64,000 nucleotides of DNA from Nakamurella lactea DSM 19367 (GCF_000426645.1 NZ_AUFT01000008.1:248001-312000), one strand, 5' to 3'. Shown: positions 16,436-28,026, numbered from the stretch's first letter. Numbers and translations are program-made. The notes: generated by a model not told the origin, from the sequence alone.

Positions 16436-17029
16436 ATGCACGATCTGGCTCCGGCAGCGACCCGGATGTCCGCGTTGATCACCGCCATCGACGACGATGC
16501 GCTCGCCGGGCGGACTCCGTGCACCGAGTATTCACTGGGCGATCTGGTGGAACACGTCGGTGGGCTGGCCCAGGCATTCACCGATGCGGCCACCAAGGAC
16601 ATTCCGCCCGGCGGCTCGCAGGCGCCCCACCCCGACGGTTCGCGTCTCGAAGCCGGTTGGCGGCTGCGGATCGCGTCCGACCTGGATCGACTCGGTGCGG
16701 CCTGGCAGCAACCGGATGCCTGGGCCGGGATGACCGAGGCCGGCGGCGTGCCGCTGCCCGGCGAGGTGGCCGGCCTGGTCGCGTTGAACGAGTTGGTGCT
16801 GCACGGCTGGGACCTGGCCAGGGCCAGCGGCCAGGAGTACCGACCGGCCGAGATCGACCTGCGCGTCTGCAGCGGTCTGCTCGCACCGTTCTCCGGTCCC
16901 GATCCGCAGGCCGCCCGGCCGCCGATCTACGGCCCCGAAGTCCAGGTGCCGACGGATGCGTCGTTGCTGGATCGGCTGCTCGGGATGGCCGGCCGTGACC
17001 CGCACTGGGGAACGGCGGAGGTCCGGTGA
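16436..17029 (+). CDS. TIGR03086-like (DinB/maleylpyruvate isomerase-fold) protein
   Basis: The product is a small four-helix protein of the DinB-like superfamily common in actinomycetes. Its pattern is 'ALAGRTPCTEYSLGDLVEHVGGLAQAF' at residues 19-45 and 'ELVLHGWDLARASGQEY' in the second half. Both are hallmark segments of the TIGR03086 group, in which His residues bind a metal and some members use mycothiol. The exact reaction is unknown. At 197 residues it has normal length. Its stop overlaps the GTG of the next gene by 4 bases (GTGA), so the two are translated together. Confidence 0.85.
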   Translation: MHDLAPAATRMSALITAIDDDALAGRTPCTEYSLGDLVEHVGGLAQAFTDAATKDIPPGGSQAPHPDGSRLEAGWRLRIASDLDRLGAAWQQPDAWAGMTEAGGVPLPGEVAGLVALNELVLHGWDLARASGQEYRPAEIDLRVCSGLLAPFSGPDPQAARPPIYGPEVQVPTDASLLDRLLGMAGRDPHWGTAEVR

Positions 17030-17541
17030 ACGCCGCCCCGGCCGCGGTCGTCGACCCGCGGTTCTCCGACTCGACCGTTGCCGCAACGCCGTGGACCGAG
17101 ACGTCGGCCGCGCTGGCAGGGGCGGAACTGTACTGGCTGACAACGGTGCGCGCCGACGGGCGGCCGCACGTCACCCCGCTGACGGCACTGTGGGTCGACG
17201 ACACGTTCCTGTTCGCCACCGGCCCGGGCGAGCAGAAGGCGCACAACCTCGCCGGCAACCAGCAGGTCGCGATCACCACCGGCAGCAACGGCTGGACGAC
17301 CGGGCTGGACGTGGTGATCGAGGGCGCCGCGGCGACCGTCACCGATCCGGTTGAGCTGCAGCGGTTCGCGGATCTGATGCGGGAGAAGTACCTGGGCGCC
17401 TGGGACTACCGGGTGCGCGGCGAGTTCGTCAGCCCCGACGGCGAAAGCCTGGCCGGTCTCTACCGGGTGGACCCGACGAAGGTGCTGGCCTTCGCCAAGG
17501 GCCGGTACGCCCAGACCCGCTACCGGCTCCGCCGAGCCTGA
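17026..17541 (+). CDS. pyridoxamine-5'-phosphate-oxidase-like FMN/F420 protein
   Basis: This is a split-barrel flavin- or F420-binding protein of the PPOX family, 171 residues. Recognisable features are 'YWLTTVRADGRPHVTPLTALWVDDTFLFATGPGEQKAHNL' and 'QVAITTG'. The family includes pyridoxamine-phosphate oxidases and F420-dependent reductases; the sequence does not settle the cofactor. Its GTG overlaps the previous stop by 4 bases, so it probably works with the TIGR03086-like protein. It converges with the cyclodeaminase-like gene. Confidence 0.87.
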   Translation: MNAAPAAVVDPRFSDSTVAATPWTETSAALAGAELYWLTTVRADGRPHVTPLTALWVDDTFLFATGPGEQKAHNLAGNQQVAITTGSNGWTTGLDVVIEGAAATVTDPVELQRFADLMREKYLGAWDYRVRGEFVSPDGESLAGLYRVDPTKVLAFAKGRYAQTRYRLRRA

Positions 17542-17565
17542 GCCCGTCGGGTCGGGCGAGTCGGA

Positions 17566-18510
17566 TCAGAGATCAACGCTGGTACCGATTCCCAGCCGGC
17601 GTGCCTCGACGTAGACGGTGTGCGCCGCGGCGACGTCGAGCGCCGCGTGCCCGGTCGACTTGAAGACGGTGAGGTCGGCGGTCGAGGTGCGGCCCGGTCG
17701 GCGGCCGTCGAGCACCGAGCCGATGACGGTGACCTGGTCGGCCGGATAGTTCTGCAGTTCGTGCGCGCCGGCCGGCGGCGGACAGTCGACCGCTCCGGTC
17801 CATTCGACGAAAACCGTGCCGGCATCCAGCGTTTCGGTATCGATCTCCCACCCCTCGGACCCGCCGACGGAGCCGACGTGGACTCCGGAGTCCAGCCACT
17901 CCCTGCAGAGCACGGGGTTATGGGCGCCGGTGCAACACAGGACGATGTCGGCCCCGCGCACGGCGCTCTCGATGTCGGTGACCGGGATCGATTCGTCGAA
18001 CCTGGCGCCGGCCCTGACCACCTCCGGTGACCGGGCGCCGACCACCACCTTCGACAGCACGCCGAGTCCGGCCAGATAGCCGACCTGTGCCCTGGCCTGG
18101 GCGCCGGCGCCGATCACCGCGATCCGCTCGGCGTCCGGACGGGCGAGCGTCTGCATCGCGACGGTCGCGGTCGCGGCGGTCCGGGCCGCGGTCACCGCTT
18201 CCGCGTCCATCACCGCGAGCAGTCGCCCTTCGTCCTCGTCGAACAACACGACGACGCCGCGGTGGGCCGTCCGTCCGGCGGCCTCCCTGACCCCGAACAC
18301 CGAGGTCAGCTTCGCGGCCAGGCCGAGACCCGGGACGTAGCCGGGCATCGCGCCGAGCAGCCCCGTCGGGGTGAAGGCCGCGACCCGCGCCGGCGTCGAG
18401 TCCTCGCCGCGGGAGATCGAGACCAGCGCATGGCTGACGGCGGCCATCAGGCGGTCCGGGATCAGCGCCTGACGGGTCTGCGCACGGTCAAGGAGCAGGG
18501 TTCGGTGCAT
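17566..18510 (-). CDS. ornithine cyclodeaminase / mu-crystallin family protein
   Basis: This is an NAD(P)-dependent enzyme of the ornithine cyclodeaminase/alanine dehydrogenase-like family, 314 residues. The substrate-side segment 'GLAAKLTSVFG' holds the family's conserved Lys, and the Rossmann fold is marked by 'IAVIGAGAQARAQVGYLAGL'. Members deaminate or reduce small amino or imino acids, so substrate cannot be assigned. I use the ATG at 18510, with GCGGAG just upstream. It lies downstream of the IclR regulator on the same strand and probably belongs to the same catabolic island as the facing peptide-uptake operon. Confidence 0.87.
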   Translation of the reverse strand: MHRTLLLDRAQTRQALIPDRLMAAVSHALVSISRGEDSTPARVAAFTPTGLLGAMPGYVPGLGLAAKLTSVFGVREAAGRTAHRGVVVLFDEDEGRLLAVMDAEAVTAARTAATATVAMQTLARPDAERIAVIGAGAQARAQVGYLAGLGVLSKVVVGARSPEVVRAGARFDESIPVTDIESAVRGADIVLCCTGAHNPVLCREWLDSGVHVGSVGGSEGWEIDTETLDAGTVFVEWTGAVDCPPPAGAHELQNYPADQVTVIGSVLDGRRPGRTSTADLTVFKSTGHAALDVAAAHTVYVEARRLGIGTSVDL

Positions 18511-18593
18511 GGGCTCCGCTTCGATGTCGGGTGCCGCGGTGTCCAGACGTGCCGGACGCGGAGTGGTCGGATGGCTTCTCGGAACCGGAAGGG

Positions 18594-19334
18594 TCACAGG
18601 GATGCCGCCTGCAGCGCGTCGGCCGCGCCGGTCAGTCGGTCCCGGATGGCCGGCAGTCGTTCGTCGTCGAAGTCTGCGACCAGGCCGACGACGGTGACGG
18701 CGCAGTCCGGCAGCCCGTCTCCGACCCGGACGCCGTGACTCATCGAGGCGATGACCGCCTCATGCCGCCCGCGCTCGATGACGAAGCCGGTCCGGGCGGC
18801 CGCCTCCACGTCGTCGCGGAGTTCCTGGATCGCCGCGGGCTCGAGCCCGGCCTCCGCCGCGAGCCGGAAGTAGTGTTCGCGGGCCGGTTCGGTGAGTAGT
18901 GCGACCAGTGCCAGCGGCCCGGCGAACCGGTGGATCGGCAGCAGTTCGCCGCGCAGGTCGTTGATCATCTCCAGCCGCTGCGGGCGGACCACGTCGACCA
19001 CCTGTGAGCCGGCCGAGTGCAGCACCTGCAGGTTGACCATCAGGTTGGAATCGCCGGCGAGTTGTTCAAGGACCGGTCGGGCCCTGGCGACCAGGACGCC
19101 GATGGTGTCCGCCTTGGACAGTTGCGGCAGGCGCAGCCCCGGCAGATAGTCGTCGCCGTCGCGGAGCACCCACCCACGGCGGATCAGGGTGAGCAGCACC
19201 CGGTAGGCGGTGGCGCGGTGCATGTCGACGGCCTGGGCAAGTTCGCTCAGCCGCATCGGCCGGCCGGCGCTGACGATGACCTCGAGCAGGTCGAGAGCCT
19301 TGTCGATGGACGAGCTTCCAGCATTCGACGGCAC
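18594..19334 (-). CDS. IclR-family transcriptional regulator
   Basis: The product has 246 residues with an N-terminal winged helix ('KALDLLEVIVSAGRPMRLSELAQAVDMHRATAYRVLLTLIRRGWV') and a C-terminal effector domain ('NLMVNLQVLHSAGSQVVDVV', 'RFAGPLALVALL', 'GVRVGDGLPDCAVTVVG'). It is divergent from the amidohydrolase operon with 135 bases between the starts, and is followed by the cyclodeaminase-like gene. It is the obvious candidate regulator of both. Confidence 0.93.
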   Translation of the reverse strand: MPSNAGSSSIDKALDLLEVIVSAGRPMRLSELAQAVDMHRATAYRVLLTLIRRGWVLRDGDDYLPGLRLPQLSKADTIGVLVARARPVLEQLAGDSNLMVNLQVLHSAGSQVVDVVRPQRLEMINDLRGELLPIHRFAGPLALVALLTEPAREHYFRLAAEAGLEPAAIQELRDDVEAAARTGFVIERGRHEAVIASMSHGVRVGDGLPDCAVTVVGLVADFDDERLPAIRDRLTGAADALQAASL

Positions 19335-19446
19335 TGGAGAACCCCTCTCGTCGGCCCGACAGCGCTGCTCCCCGTAGCGACGGGATCGGAGGCGCTCTTG
19401 ACGATATGTTACCGCCCTGGGTACCGTAGTCGCAACACGCGTTACC

Positions 19447-19452
19447 TACAAT
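19447..19452 (+). promoter_or_regulatory. -10 box of the amidohydrolase/Dpp operon
   Basis: TACAAT lies 17 bases before the ATG and just ahead of the AAGGAG ribosome site. Two copies of GTTACC (near 19408 and 19441) and a GGTACC palindrome lie within the preceding 45 bases, where the IclR protein could bind. Confidence 0.45.
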
Positions 19453-19469
19453 GCAACAAGGAGACTCTG

Positions 19470-20828
19470 ATGGCGGACCCGATTCCGGCCGCTGGACCGA
19501 CAGCCCCGGCGGGCGCTCCGACGCCCTGGGCGCCGGCGAAGGACGAGCTCGTGCTGTACCGATCGGCGGCCCTGGTGGACTGCGCGGACGGTGTCGACGG
19601 CGCAATCCGGCCCGGGATGACGGTCGTCGTCCGGGGTTCCGTCATCGAAGCAGTGCTGCCCGACGCGTCGGTGACGGCCGAGCTGATCGACGCGGCGGAG
19701 TCGGTCGACCTGTCCGGCCGGTACGTGCTGGCGGGGTTGATCGACACCCACCAGCACCTGGCCACGCCGCCCAACCGGGAGCAGGCACAGGCCTGGCTGC
19801 GGCGGCAGGTTTTCGGTGGGGTGACGGCGATCCGGGACATGGCCGACGATCTGCGGCAGATCAGCGACCTGACCAGGGCGACCCTGGTCGGCGAGATTCC
19901 GGGCCCGGACATCGCCTACTCCGCCCTGATGGCCGGCCCTGGTTTCTTCGCGGATCCCCGCACCTGGCAGGTCTCCCAGGGCCTGGAACCCGGTGGCCTG
20001 CCGTGGATGAAGGCCATCGACTCCGCGAGCGACATCCCCACCGATGTGACCCTGGCCCGTGGCACCTCGGCCGTCGCGGTGAAGATCTATGCCGACCTGC
20101 CGAGCGACCTGATCGAGCGGATCACCGCCGAGGCGCAGCGCCAGGGGCTGCTGGTCTGGGCCCATGCCGCGGTCTTCCCGACCCGGCCGAGCCAGGTGGT
20201 GGCGGCCGGGGTCGACTCGATCTCGCACGCCCAGATGCTCGGCTACGAGCTAGCCGGTGACGGCGAACTGTCCACCTATGCCGGCAAACGGCCGGCGATG
20301 CCGACCGTGCCGGCCGGGAATCCGGTGCCCGAGATCGCGGGTCTGTTCGCGCAGATGCGTGAGCGCGGCACCATCCTCGACGCGACGGTCAGCATGTGGA
20401 CCAGTGTCGAGACCGAGGGTCGGCCGACCAGGGAGGCCGACCGGCGGGCGGCCGTCGGACTCACCGCGCAGGCCCACCGGGCCGGCGTGGACATCTCGAC
20501 CGGCACCGACTACGAGACGCCGGCGGCGGATCCGTACCCGTCGCTGCACCGGGAGCTGTTGTTCCTCGCCGAGGAGGTCGGGATGTCGCCGATCCAGGTG
20601 CTGCGTTCGGCGACGCTGGTCGGCGCCCGCGCACTGGGCCAGCAGGACGTGATGGGCACGATCGAACCCGGGAAGCTGGCAAACCTGTTGGTACTCAACG
20701 CCGATCCGACGGCCGACATCCGCAACATCGGCCGGATCGAATTCGTCCTCAAGCGCGGGCGCAGGTTCTGCCGGGACGACCGGCCGGCCGGCGGCGCCCG
20801 AACGTCCGACGCTGCACCGAAAGGCTGA
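19470..20828 (+). CDS. amidohydrolase-family metal-dependent hydrolase
   Basis: This is a TIM-barrel hydrolase of the amidohydrolase superfamily, nearest in pattern to imidazolonepropionase/Xaa-Pro-dipeptidase-like members. Metal ligands are visible in order: His-x-His in 'IDTHQHLATP', a likely carboxylated Lys in 'VAVKIYAD', His in 'VWAHAAVF' and 'SISHAQ', and Asp in 'STGTDYETP'. The C-terminus 'GTIEPGKLANLLVLNADPTADI' is typical of the superfamily. The product has 452 residues. AAGGAG precedes the ATG. It is first in the operon with the M19 dipeptidase and Dpp genes, and should hydrolyse an imported amide, peptide or cyclic compound. Confidence 0.9.
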   Translation: MADPIPAAGPTAPAGAPTPWAPAKDELVLYRSAALVDCADGVDGAIRPGMTVVVRGSVIEAVLPDASVTAELIDAAESVDLSGRYVLAGLIDTHQHLATPPNREQAQAWLRRQVFGGVTAIRDMADDLRQISDLTRATLVGEIPGPDIAYSALMAGPGFFADPRTWQVSQGLEPGGLPWMKAIDSASDIPTDVTLARGTSAVAVKIYADLPSDLIERITAEAQRQGLLVWAHAAVFPTRPSQVVAAGVDSISHAQMLGYELAGDGELSTYAGKRPAMPTVPAGNPVPEIAGLFAQMRERGTILDATVSMWTSVETEGRPTREADRRAAVGLTAQAHRAGVDISTGTDYETPAADPYPSLHRELLFLAEEVGMSPIQVLRSATLVGARALGQQDVMGTIEPGKLANLLVLNADPTADIRNIGRIEFVLKRGRRFCRDDRPAGGARTSDAAPKG

Positions 20829-20831
20829 TCC

Positions 20832-21917
20832 ATGGCAACCGGAACCCTCGATGCCCGGCGGGCACCGATCGTCAATGCCCTCGGCACCCTGAACAATCCG
20901 AACGCCGGGGTGGCCGCCGAAACCGGCGGGCAGCTGAACCAGCGGGCGGCCGATCTGACCATCGACGCCCGTGCGATCGACGACGCGCTGCGTTCCGGCC
21001 TCGCCGCCGTCAACGTGACGATCGGCTATACGGCGGGTGACGACGACCCGTTCGAGAGCACGGTGCGCGACCTGGCGTACTGGGACGAGATCGTCCGGAC
21101 CAACGACGAGCTGGTCAAGGTCTACACGGCCGAAGACATCTCCCGGGCGCACGACGACGGCCGGCTCGGCATCATCTACGGGTTCCAGAACGCCGCCATG
21201 GTCGGCGCAGACGCGAGTCGTATCAACCTGTTCGCCGACCTCGGCGTCCGTGTCGTGCAGCTCACCTACAACGCCGTGAACAAGCTCGGGGGCGGCTGCA
21301 TGGCGCCGGGCAACCCGGGCCTGTCGGACCTGGGCCGCGAGGTGATCGACCGGCTCAACGAGCGGAACCTGATGGTCGATCTGTCGCACAGCGGCGAGCG
21401 CACCTGTCTGGACGCCGCCAGGTACTCGCGGACCCCGATCTCGATCAACCACACCGGCTGCCGCGCGCTGGTCGACCTGCCGCGCAACAAGACCGACGAG
21501 GAACTGCGCGCGGTCGCCGAGCGCGGCGGCTTCGTCGGCATCTACTTCATGCCGTTCCTGAATGCATCCGGACACGCCACCGCCGCCGACGTTGTCGAGC
21601 ACATCGCGCACGCCGTCGACGTCTGCGGGATCGATCAGGTCGGGATCGGGACCGACGGGTCGGCAACACCGATCGACGACCTGGACGGCTATCTGGTGAC
21701 CCTCGCCGACCACGTCGAGGCGCGCCGGGCATCCGGGGCCGGGGCCGCCGGAGAACGCGCGGACACCGTGCCGTTCGTCAAGGACCTCAGCGGAGTCGGC
21801 CAGTTCGAGCGCCTCGCCGGCCTGCTCGGAGACCGTGGATTCGGTGCCGAGCAGATCGACAAGCTGTTGGGCGGCAACTTCATCGCCTACGCACAGCGGG
21901 TCTGGGCCGACGCCTAG
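20832..21917 (+). CDS. membrane-dipeptidase-like hydrolase (peptidase M19), divergent metal site
   Basis: This is a 361-residue M19 (renal dipeptidase) family protein. 'VQLTYNAVNKLGGGC', 'GLSDLGREVIDRLN', 'VDLSHSGERT', 'ISINHTGCRAL' and 'VGIGTDGS' are clear, so the C-terminal His, His and Asp ligands are present. The N-terminal His-x-Asp pair of canonical dipeptidases is replaced by 'VNALGTL', and the bridging-Glu segment reads 'YGFQNAAMV'. A bacterial subgroup with such changes exists, so it may still be active on a different substrate. It follows the amidohydrolase by 3 bases and is certainly in the same operon. Confidence 0.88.
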   Translation: MATGTLDARRAPIVNALGTLNNPNAGVAAETGGQLNQRAADLTIDARAIDDALRSGLAAVNVTIGYTAGDDDPFESTVRDLAYWDEIVRTNDELVKVYTAEDISRAHDDGRLGIIYGFQNAAMVGADASRINLFADLGVRVVQLTYNAVNKLGGGCMAPGNPGLSDLGREVIDRLNERNLMVDLSHSGERTCLDAARYSRTPISINHTGCRALVDLPRNKTDEELRAVAERGGFVGIYFMPFLNASGHATAADVVEHIAHAVDVCGIDQVGIGTDGSATPIDDLDGYLVTLADHVEARRASGAGAAGERADTVPFVKDLSGVGQFERLAGLLGDRGFGAEQIDKLLGGNFIAYAQRVWADA

Positions 21918-21970
21918 ACATCGCCAACGACCACCCGAATACCAGTCCCACCCCGAACAGGAGAACACCT

Positions 21971-23887
21971 ATGGGCAGCCGACATCGCACCCGCATCATC
22001 CGGATCAGTACTGCGGTCGCCGCCCTGGTGGTGATGGCCGGTTGCGGCAGCAGCGCAGGGGGCGCATCGGGCTCGGCGGGCGGCGCCGGCTCCGCGGCCG
22101 CCCCGGCGAGTACCTCCGACGGCTACACCTTCGGCACGCTGCCGAAGGAGGGCGGCACACCGAAGGACGGTGGCACCGTGAAGGTCGCGCTGCCGCCGGG
22201 CGCCGCTCCGAACTACATCCTGCCGATCGTGCCGGCGAAGGCGAACTCGGTGTACGTCACCAAGCAGTTCCAGTGGCTGATGTTCCGCCCGCTGTACTGG
22301 TACCCGACCGGGATGAACCCGAAGATCAACGCGGACAAGAGCATCGCCGAGCTGCCCAAGTACTCCAACGGCAACAAGACGGTGACCATCACACTGCGGT
22401 CCGGGCTCACCTGGTCCGGCGGCGACCCGATCTCCGCTTCGGACGTGGTGTTCGACATCCAGCTGATCAAGGCGGCGCTCAAGCTCAGCCCGGCCAACTG
22501 GGCCGGCTACACCCCGGGGCAGTTCCCGGACAACGTGGTGTCCGCCAAGGCGACGAACGCCAGCACCGTGGTGCTGGAGCTCGACAAGGCGTACAACCCG
22601 CAGTGGTTCACCAACAACCAGCTGACGAACATCACCCCGTTGCCCTCGCAGCAGTGGAACCGGGACTCGGACTCCGGTGCGCCGTTGGATTCCGCCGATC
22701 CGGCCGACGCCGCCAAGATCTACACCTATCTGAACAAGCAGTCGAACGAGCTGGCGACATTCGCCACAAACCCGTTGTGGCAGAACGTGAGTGGCCCGTT
22801 CAAGCTGTCCTCGTACACCCCGTCGACCGGCGCCAACACCATGGTCCCGAACGAGAAGTACTGGGGCACCAAACCACGGATCGACAAGCTCGAGCAGATG
22901 GCGTTCACCTCCGCCGCGGCCGAGTTGAACGCACTGCGCAGCGGCGAGATCACCATGGGACCGGTCGATGCGTCGCAGCTGGCGCAGGTCCCGCAGCTGC
23001 AGAAGCAGGGCTACAACGTCTTCGGGGCACCGAACTTCGGCTTCAGCTTCATCATGCTGAACTTCAAGAACACCACCGACAACAACGACAAGATCATCGG
23101 CCAGCGGTACGTCAGGGAGGTCCTGCAGCGCTTGATCGACACCGATTCGCTGATCAAGAGCAAGTCCGTCTACAACGGTGCGGCGGCCCCGTCCTACGGC
23201 ACCGTGCCGGGCGTTCCGACGAACGACTTCGCTTCTGACGACAGCACCGTCTCGCCGTACCCGTTCGACCCCAAGGCCGCGGCCGAGTCGCTCACCTCGC
23301 ACGGTTGGGACGTGCAGCCGAACGGCACCACCACCTGCACCAAGCCGGGAACCGGTGACGACCAGTGCGGCGAGGGCATTCCGGCCGGTCAGGCGATCAA
23401 CTTCAGCCTGTTCCACAGCGACCAGACCGCCGCCAACGAGGTGATCTGCAATACCTTCGCCTCGGAGGCCAAGAAGCTCGGCATCACGATCACGGTGCAG
23501 CCCAAGACCTTCGGCTACATGATCACCAACTTCAACAATCCCGCGGCCCCGGCCAACGCCGACGCCTGGTCGATGGAGCAGTGGGGCGGATTCACCATCA
23601 CCCCCTATCCGACGGCCAACGGGACCTTCAACACCACCGGCAGCGGCAACGTCGGCAGCTACTCGTCGACAGAGGCGGACAAGCTCATCGAACAGTCGGT
23701 GTTCGGCAGCGACTCAATGGCGGTGAAGGCGGAGGGCGACTTCCTGCGTAAAGATCTGCCGGTGCTGTGGTTGCCGTCCCCGGACAAGGTCTGGGCGTGG
23801 CAGCAGGATCTGTCGGGCCCGCCCGATTCCTTCTCGGCCCTGACCCAGAGCAGCTTCAGTCCCGAGGACTGGTACTTCACCAGCTGA
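21971..23887 (+). CDS. peptide-type ABC transporter substrate-binding lipoprotein
   Basis: This extracytoplasmic binding protein of the SBP_bac_5 (DppA/OppA) family has 638 residues. The signal peptide ends in a lipobox (Met-Ala-Gly-Cys), then a Ser/Gly/Ala-rich tether leads to the binding fold. Family marks are 'LTWSGGDPISASDVVFDIQLIK', 'GPFKLSSYTPSTG' and 'DKLEQMAF'. It should capture a peptide or peptide-like compound for the two permeases that follow. A GC-rich hairpin after the stop may explain how it is made in excess over the permeases. Confidence 0.92.
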   Translation: MGSRHRTRIIRISTAVAALVVMAGCGSSAGGASGSAGGAGSAAAPASTSDGYTFGTLPKEGGTPKDGGTVKVALPPGAAPNYILPIVPAKANSVYVTKQFQWLMFRPLYWYPTGMNPKINADKSIAELPKYSNGNKTVTITLRSGLTWSGGDPISASDVVFDIQLIKAALKLSPANWAGYTPGQFPDNVVSAKATNASTVVLELDKAYNPQWFTNNQLTNITPLPSQQWNRDSDSGAPLDSADPADAAKIYTYLNKQSNELATFATNPLWQNVSGPFKLSSYTPSTGANTMVPNEKYWGTKPRIDKLEQMAFTSAAAELNALRSGEITMGPVDASQLAQVPQLQKQGYNVFGAPNFGFSFIMLNFKNTTDNNDKIIGQRYVREVLQRLIDTDSLIKSKSVYNGAAAPSYGTVPGVPTNDFASDDSTVSPYPFDPKAAAESLTSHGWDVQPNGTTTCTKPGTGDDQCGEGIPAGQAINFSLFHSDQTAANEVICNTFASEAKKLGITITVQPKTFGYMITNFNNPAAPANADAWSMEQWGGFTITPYPTANGTFNTTGSGNVGSYSSTEADKLIEQSVFGSDSMAVKAEGDFLRKDLPVLWLPSPDKVWAWQQDLSGPPDSFSALTQSSFSPEDWYFTS

Positions 23888-23913
23888 CCGACCGCCCCGC
23901 CGCCTCCCGCCGT

Positions 23914-23938
23914 GCCGCCCCGCCGGCCGGGGGGCGGC
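23914..23938 (+). terminator. GC-rich hairpin between binding protein and permease genes
   Basis: GCCGCCCC (23914-23921) pairs with GGGGCGGC (23931-23938). There is no U-run. Such intercistronic hairpins after binding-protein genes commonly protect the upstream mRNA or partly reduce read-through to the permeases. Confidence 0.5.
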
Positions 23939-23975
23939 GGGGCCCCGAACAACGACGACACCGAGGAAGCGATCA

Positions 23976-24923
23976 ATGGGTTCCTACGTCCTGAAGCGGC
24001 TGGGCACGTCGCTCGTCGTCATCCTGGGCGTGACCTTCGTCAGCTTCGCCTTGCTGCACATCATCTCGCCATCGCCCGGCCGCACGGTGCTCGGGCTGGA
24101 GGCCAGCCCGGAGGCAGTGGCCGCCTTCAACACCGAGAACGGCTACGACCGGCCGTTCCTGCTGCAGTACGGCAGCTATCTGTGGAAGCTGTTGCACTTC
24201 GATCTGGGCTACTCGTACAAGTTGAACCAGTCGGTGGTCGACCTGTTCGGCCAGAATGCCGGCCGGACCGCCGTGCTGGTGTCGGTGTCGTTGATCATCG
24301 CGCTGTTCATCGCGGTGCCGCTGGGGATCGCCCAGGCGGTGAAGCGGAACTCGATCATGGATTACACGGTCACCACGGTCGCCTTCACCACCTACGCCAT
24401 GCCCTCGTTCTTCCTCGGCATGGTGCTGATCGAGGTGTTCTCGTTGCGGCTGGGGATCTTTCCGGCGCAGGCATCGCAGTCGACCTCGCCATGGGTGGTC
24501 TTCACCGACCCGGTGTCGATGGCGCTGCCGGTGTTGTCCCTGGTGGCCATCACGGTGGCGCTCTACTCGCGATATCAACGGTCGGCGGCGCTCGACGAAC
24601 TGGTCGCCGACTACGTGCGGGTGGGCAGGGCCAAGGGGCTGACGATGAACCAGGTGGTCCGCCGGCATGTGGTGCGCAACGCCTTGCTGCCGTTGATCAG
24701 CCTGATCGGGATGACGCTGCCGTTGGTGCTCGCCGGGAATCTGGTGATCGAGCAGGTCTTCAACTATCCAGGGCTGGGGCTGCTGTTCTACAAGAGCCTG
24801 GAGAGCCAGGACTACCCAGTGCTGCTGGCCTACGCGCTGGTCACCGGCGTGCTGACGGTGATCGGCAACTTCGCCGCCGACGTGGCGCTGACCTTCGCCG
24901 ACCCGCGGATCAAGCTCCGATGA
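23976..24923 (+). CDS. DppB-like ABC transporter permease
   Basis: This is the first membrane subunit of the dipeptide-type importer, 315 residues, with a typical DppB/OppB N-terminus ('MGSYVLKRLGTSLVVILGVTFVSFALLHI') and six hydrophobic segments. The cytoplasmic EAA loop reads 'DYVRVGRAKGLTMNQVVRRHVVRNALLPLI'. The C-terminal 'VFNYPGLGLLFYKSLESQDYPVLLAYAL' is also characteristic. Its stop overlaps the next ATG (ATGA). Confidence 0.93.
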   Translation: MGSYVLKRLGTSLVVILGVTFVSFALLHIISPSPGRTVLGLEASPEAVAAFNTENGYDRPFLLQYGSYLWKLLHFDLGYSYKLNQSVVDLFGQNAGRTAVLVSVSLIIALFIAVPLGIAQAVKRNSIMDYTVTTVAFTTYAMPSFFLGMVLIEVFSLRLGIFPAQASQSTSPWVVFTDPVSMALPVLSLVAITVALYSRYQRSAALDELVADYVRVGRAKGLTMNQVVRRHVVRNALLPLISLIGMTLPLVLAGNLVIEQVFNYPGLGLLFYKSLESQDYPVLLAYALVTGVLTVIGNFAADVALTFADPRIKLR

Positions 24924-25890
24924 TCGTGGAGGACAACGCAATGCCAGCCTCGACGCCCGAGAACAGCCTCCCGGAGCCAGCTCCGGCGACCCGGCCGGAG
25001 GCGCCGCCGGCGGCGGCACTGTTGCCGAAACCCGACCCGCGCTCCCCCGGCGGCTGGCGCGGCGTGGCCCACAGCTTCGCCGAGTCCAAGCTGGGGCTGA
25101 TCGGGGCGGCCATTCTGCTGCTGGCAGTGGGCTTCTGCTACCTGGGACCGTTGTTCTACCGCACCGATCAACTCTCGGTCGATGTGCTCAACAGCTTCCT
25201 CCCGCCCGGTGGCGGATACCCGCTCGGCACCGACGATCAGGGTTTCGACGTGCTGGGCCGGATCATGCTCGGTGGCCAGGCCTCGCTGGAGATCGGACTG
25301 CTGGCGGCGTTGATCGCGACCGTCATCGGCACCCTCTACGGAGCGATCGCCGGGCTGGCCGGCGGCGTGCTGGACAGCGTGATGATGCGGATCGTCGACA
25401 TCCTGATGTCGGTGCCGTTCCTGTTCATCGTGCTGATCGTGGCGACCAGATTCAGCTCGACGGTGCTGTCGCTGAGCCTGGTCCTCGGGCTGTTCGCCTG
25501 GCTGATGCCGGCCCGCCTGGTCCGCGGCGAGGTGCTGGTGCTGCGGACCCGCGAGTTCGTCATCGCCGTCAAGGGGATGGGCGGCAGCCGCTGGCGGACG
25601 ATCAGCCGGCACCTGGTGCCGAACGCCCTCGGCGTCATCGTCGTCAACGTGACCTTCCAGGTGGCGGACGCGATCCTCGCCGTCGCCACCCTCGGCTTCC
25701 TCGGCTTCGGCCTGTACTTCCCGCAGACCGATTGGGGCGGCCAGCTTTCCGGCGGCGTCAGCCACCTGCTAGACGGCTACTGGTGGCTGATCTACCCGGT
25801 CGCGATCTGCCTGATCGGGGTGGTGATGGCCCTCAACTTCGTCGGCGACGCGCTGCGGGATGCCGTCGACGTCAGATTGCGGCGGCGCTG

Positions 25891-25891
<1 letters not shown>
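24920..25891 (+). CDS. DppC-like ABC transporter permease
   Basis: This is the second membrane subunit, 323 residues. A Pro/Ala-rich cytoplasmic tail of about 45 residues precedes the first hydrophobic segment. Family features follow: 'YPLGTDDQGFDVLGRIMLGGQASLEIGLLA', the EAA loop 'REFVIAVKGMGGSRWRTISRHLVPNAL', and 'AILAVATLGFLGFGL'. Its start overlaps the DppB-like stop by 4 bases, and its stop overlaps the ATPase start by 1 base. Confidence 0.93.
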
Positions 25892-28026
<2,135 letters not shown>

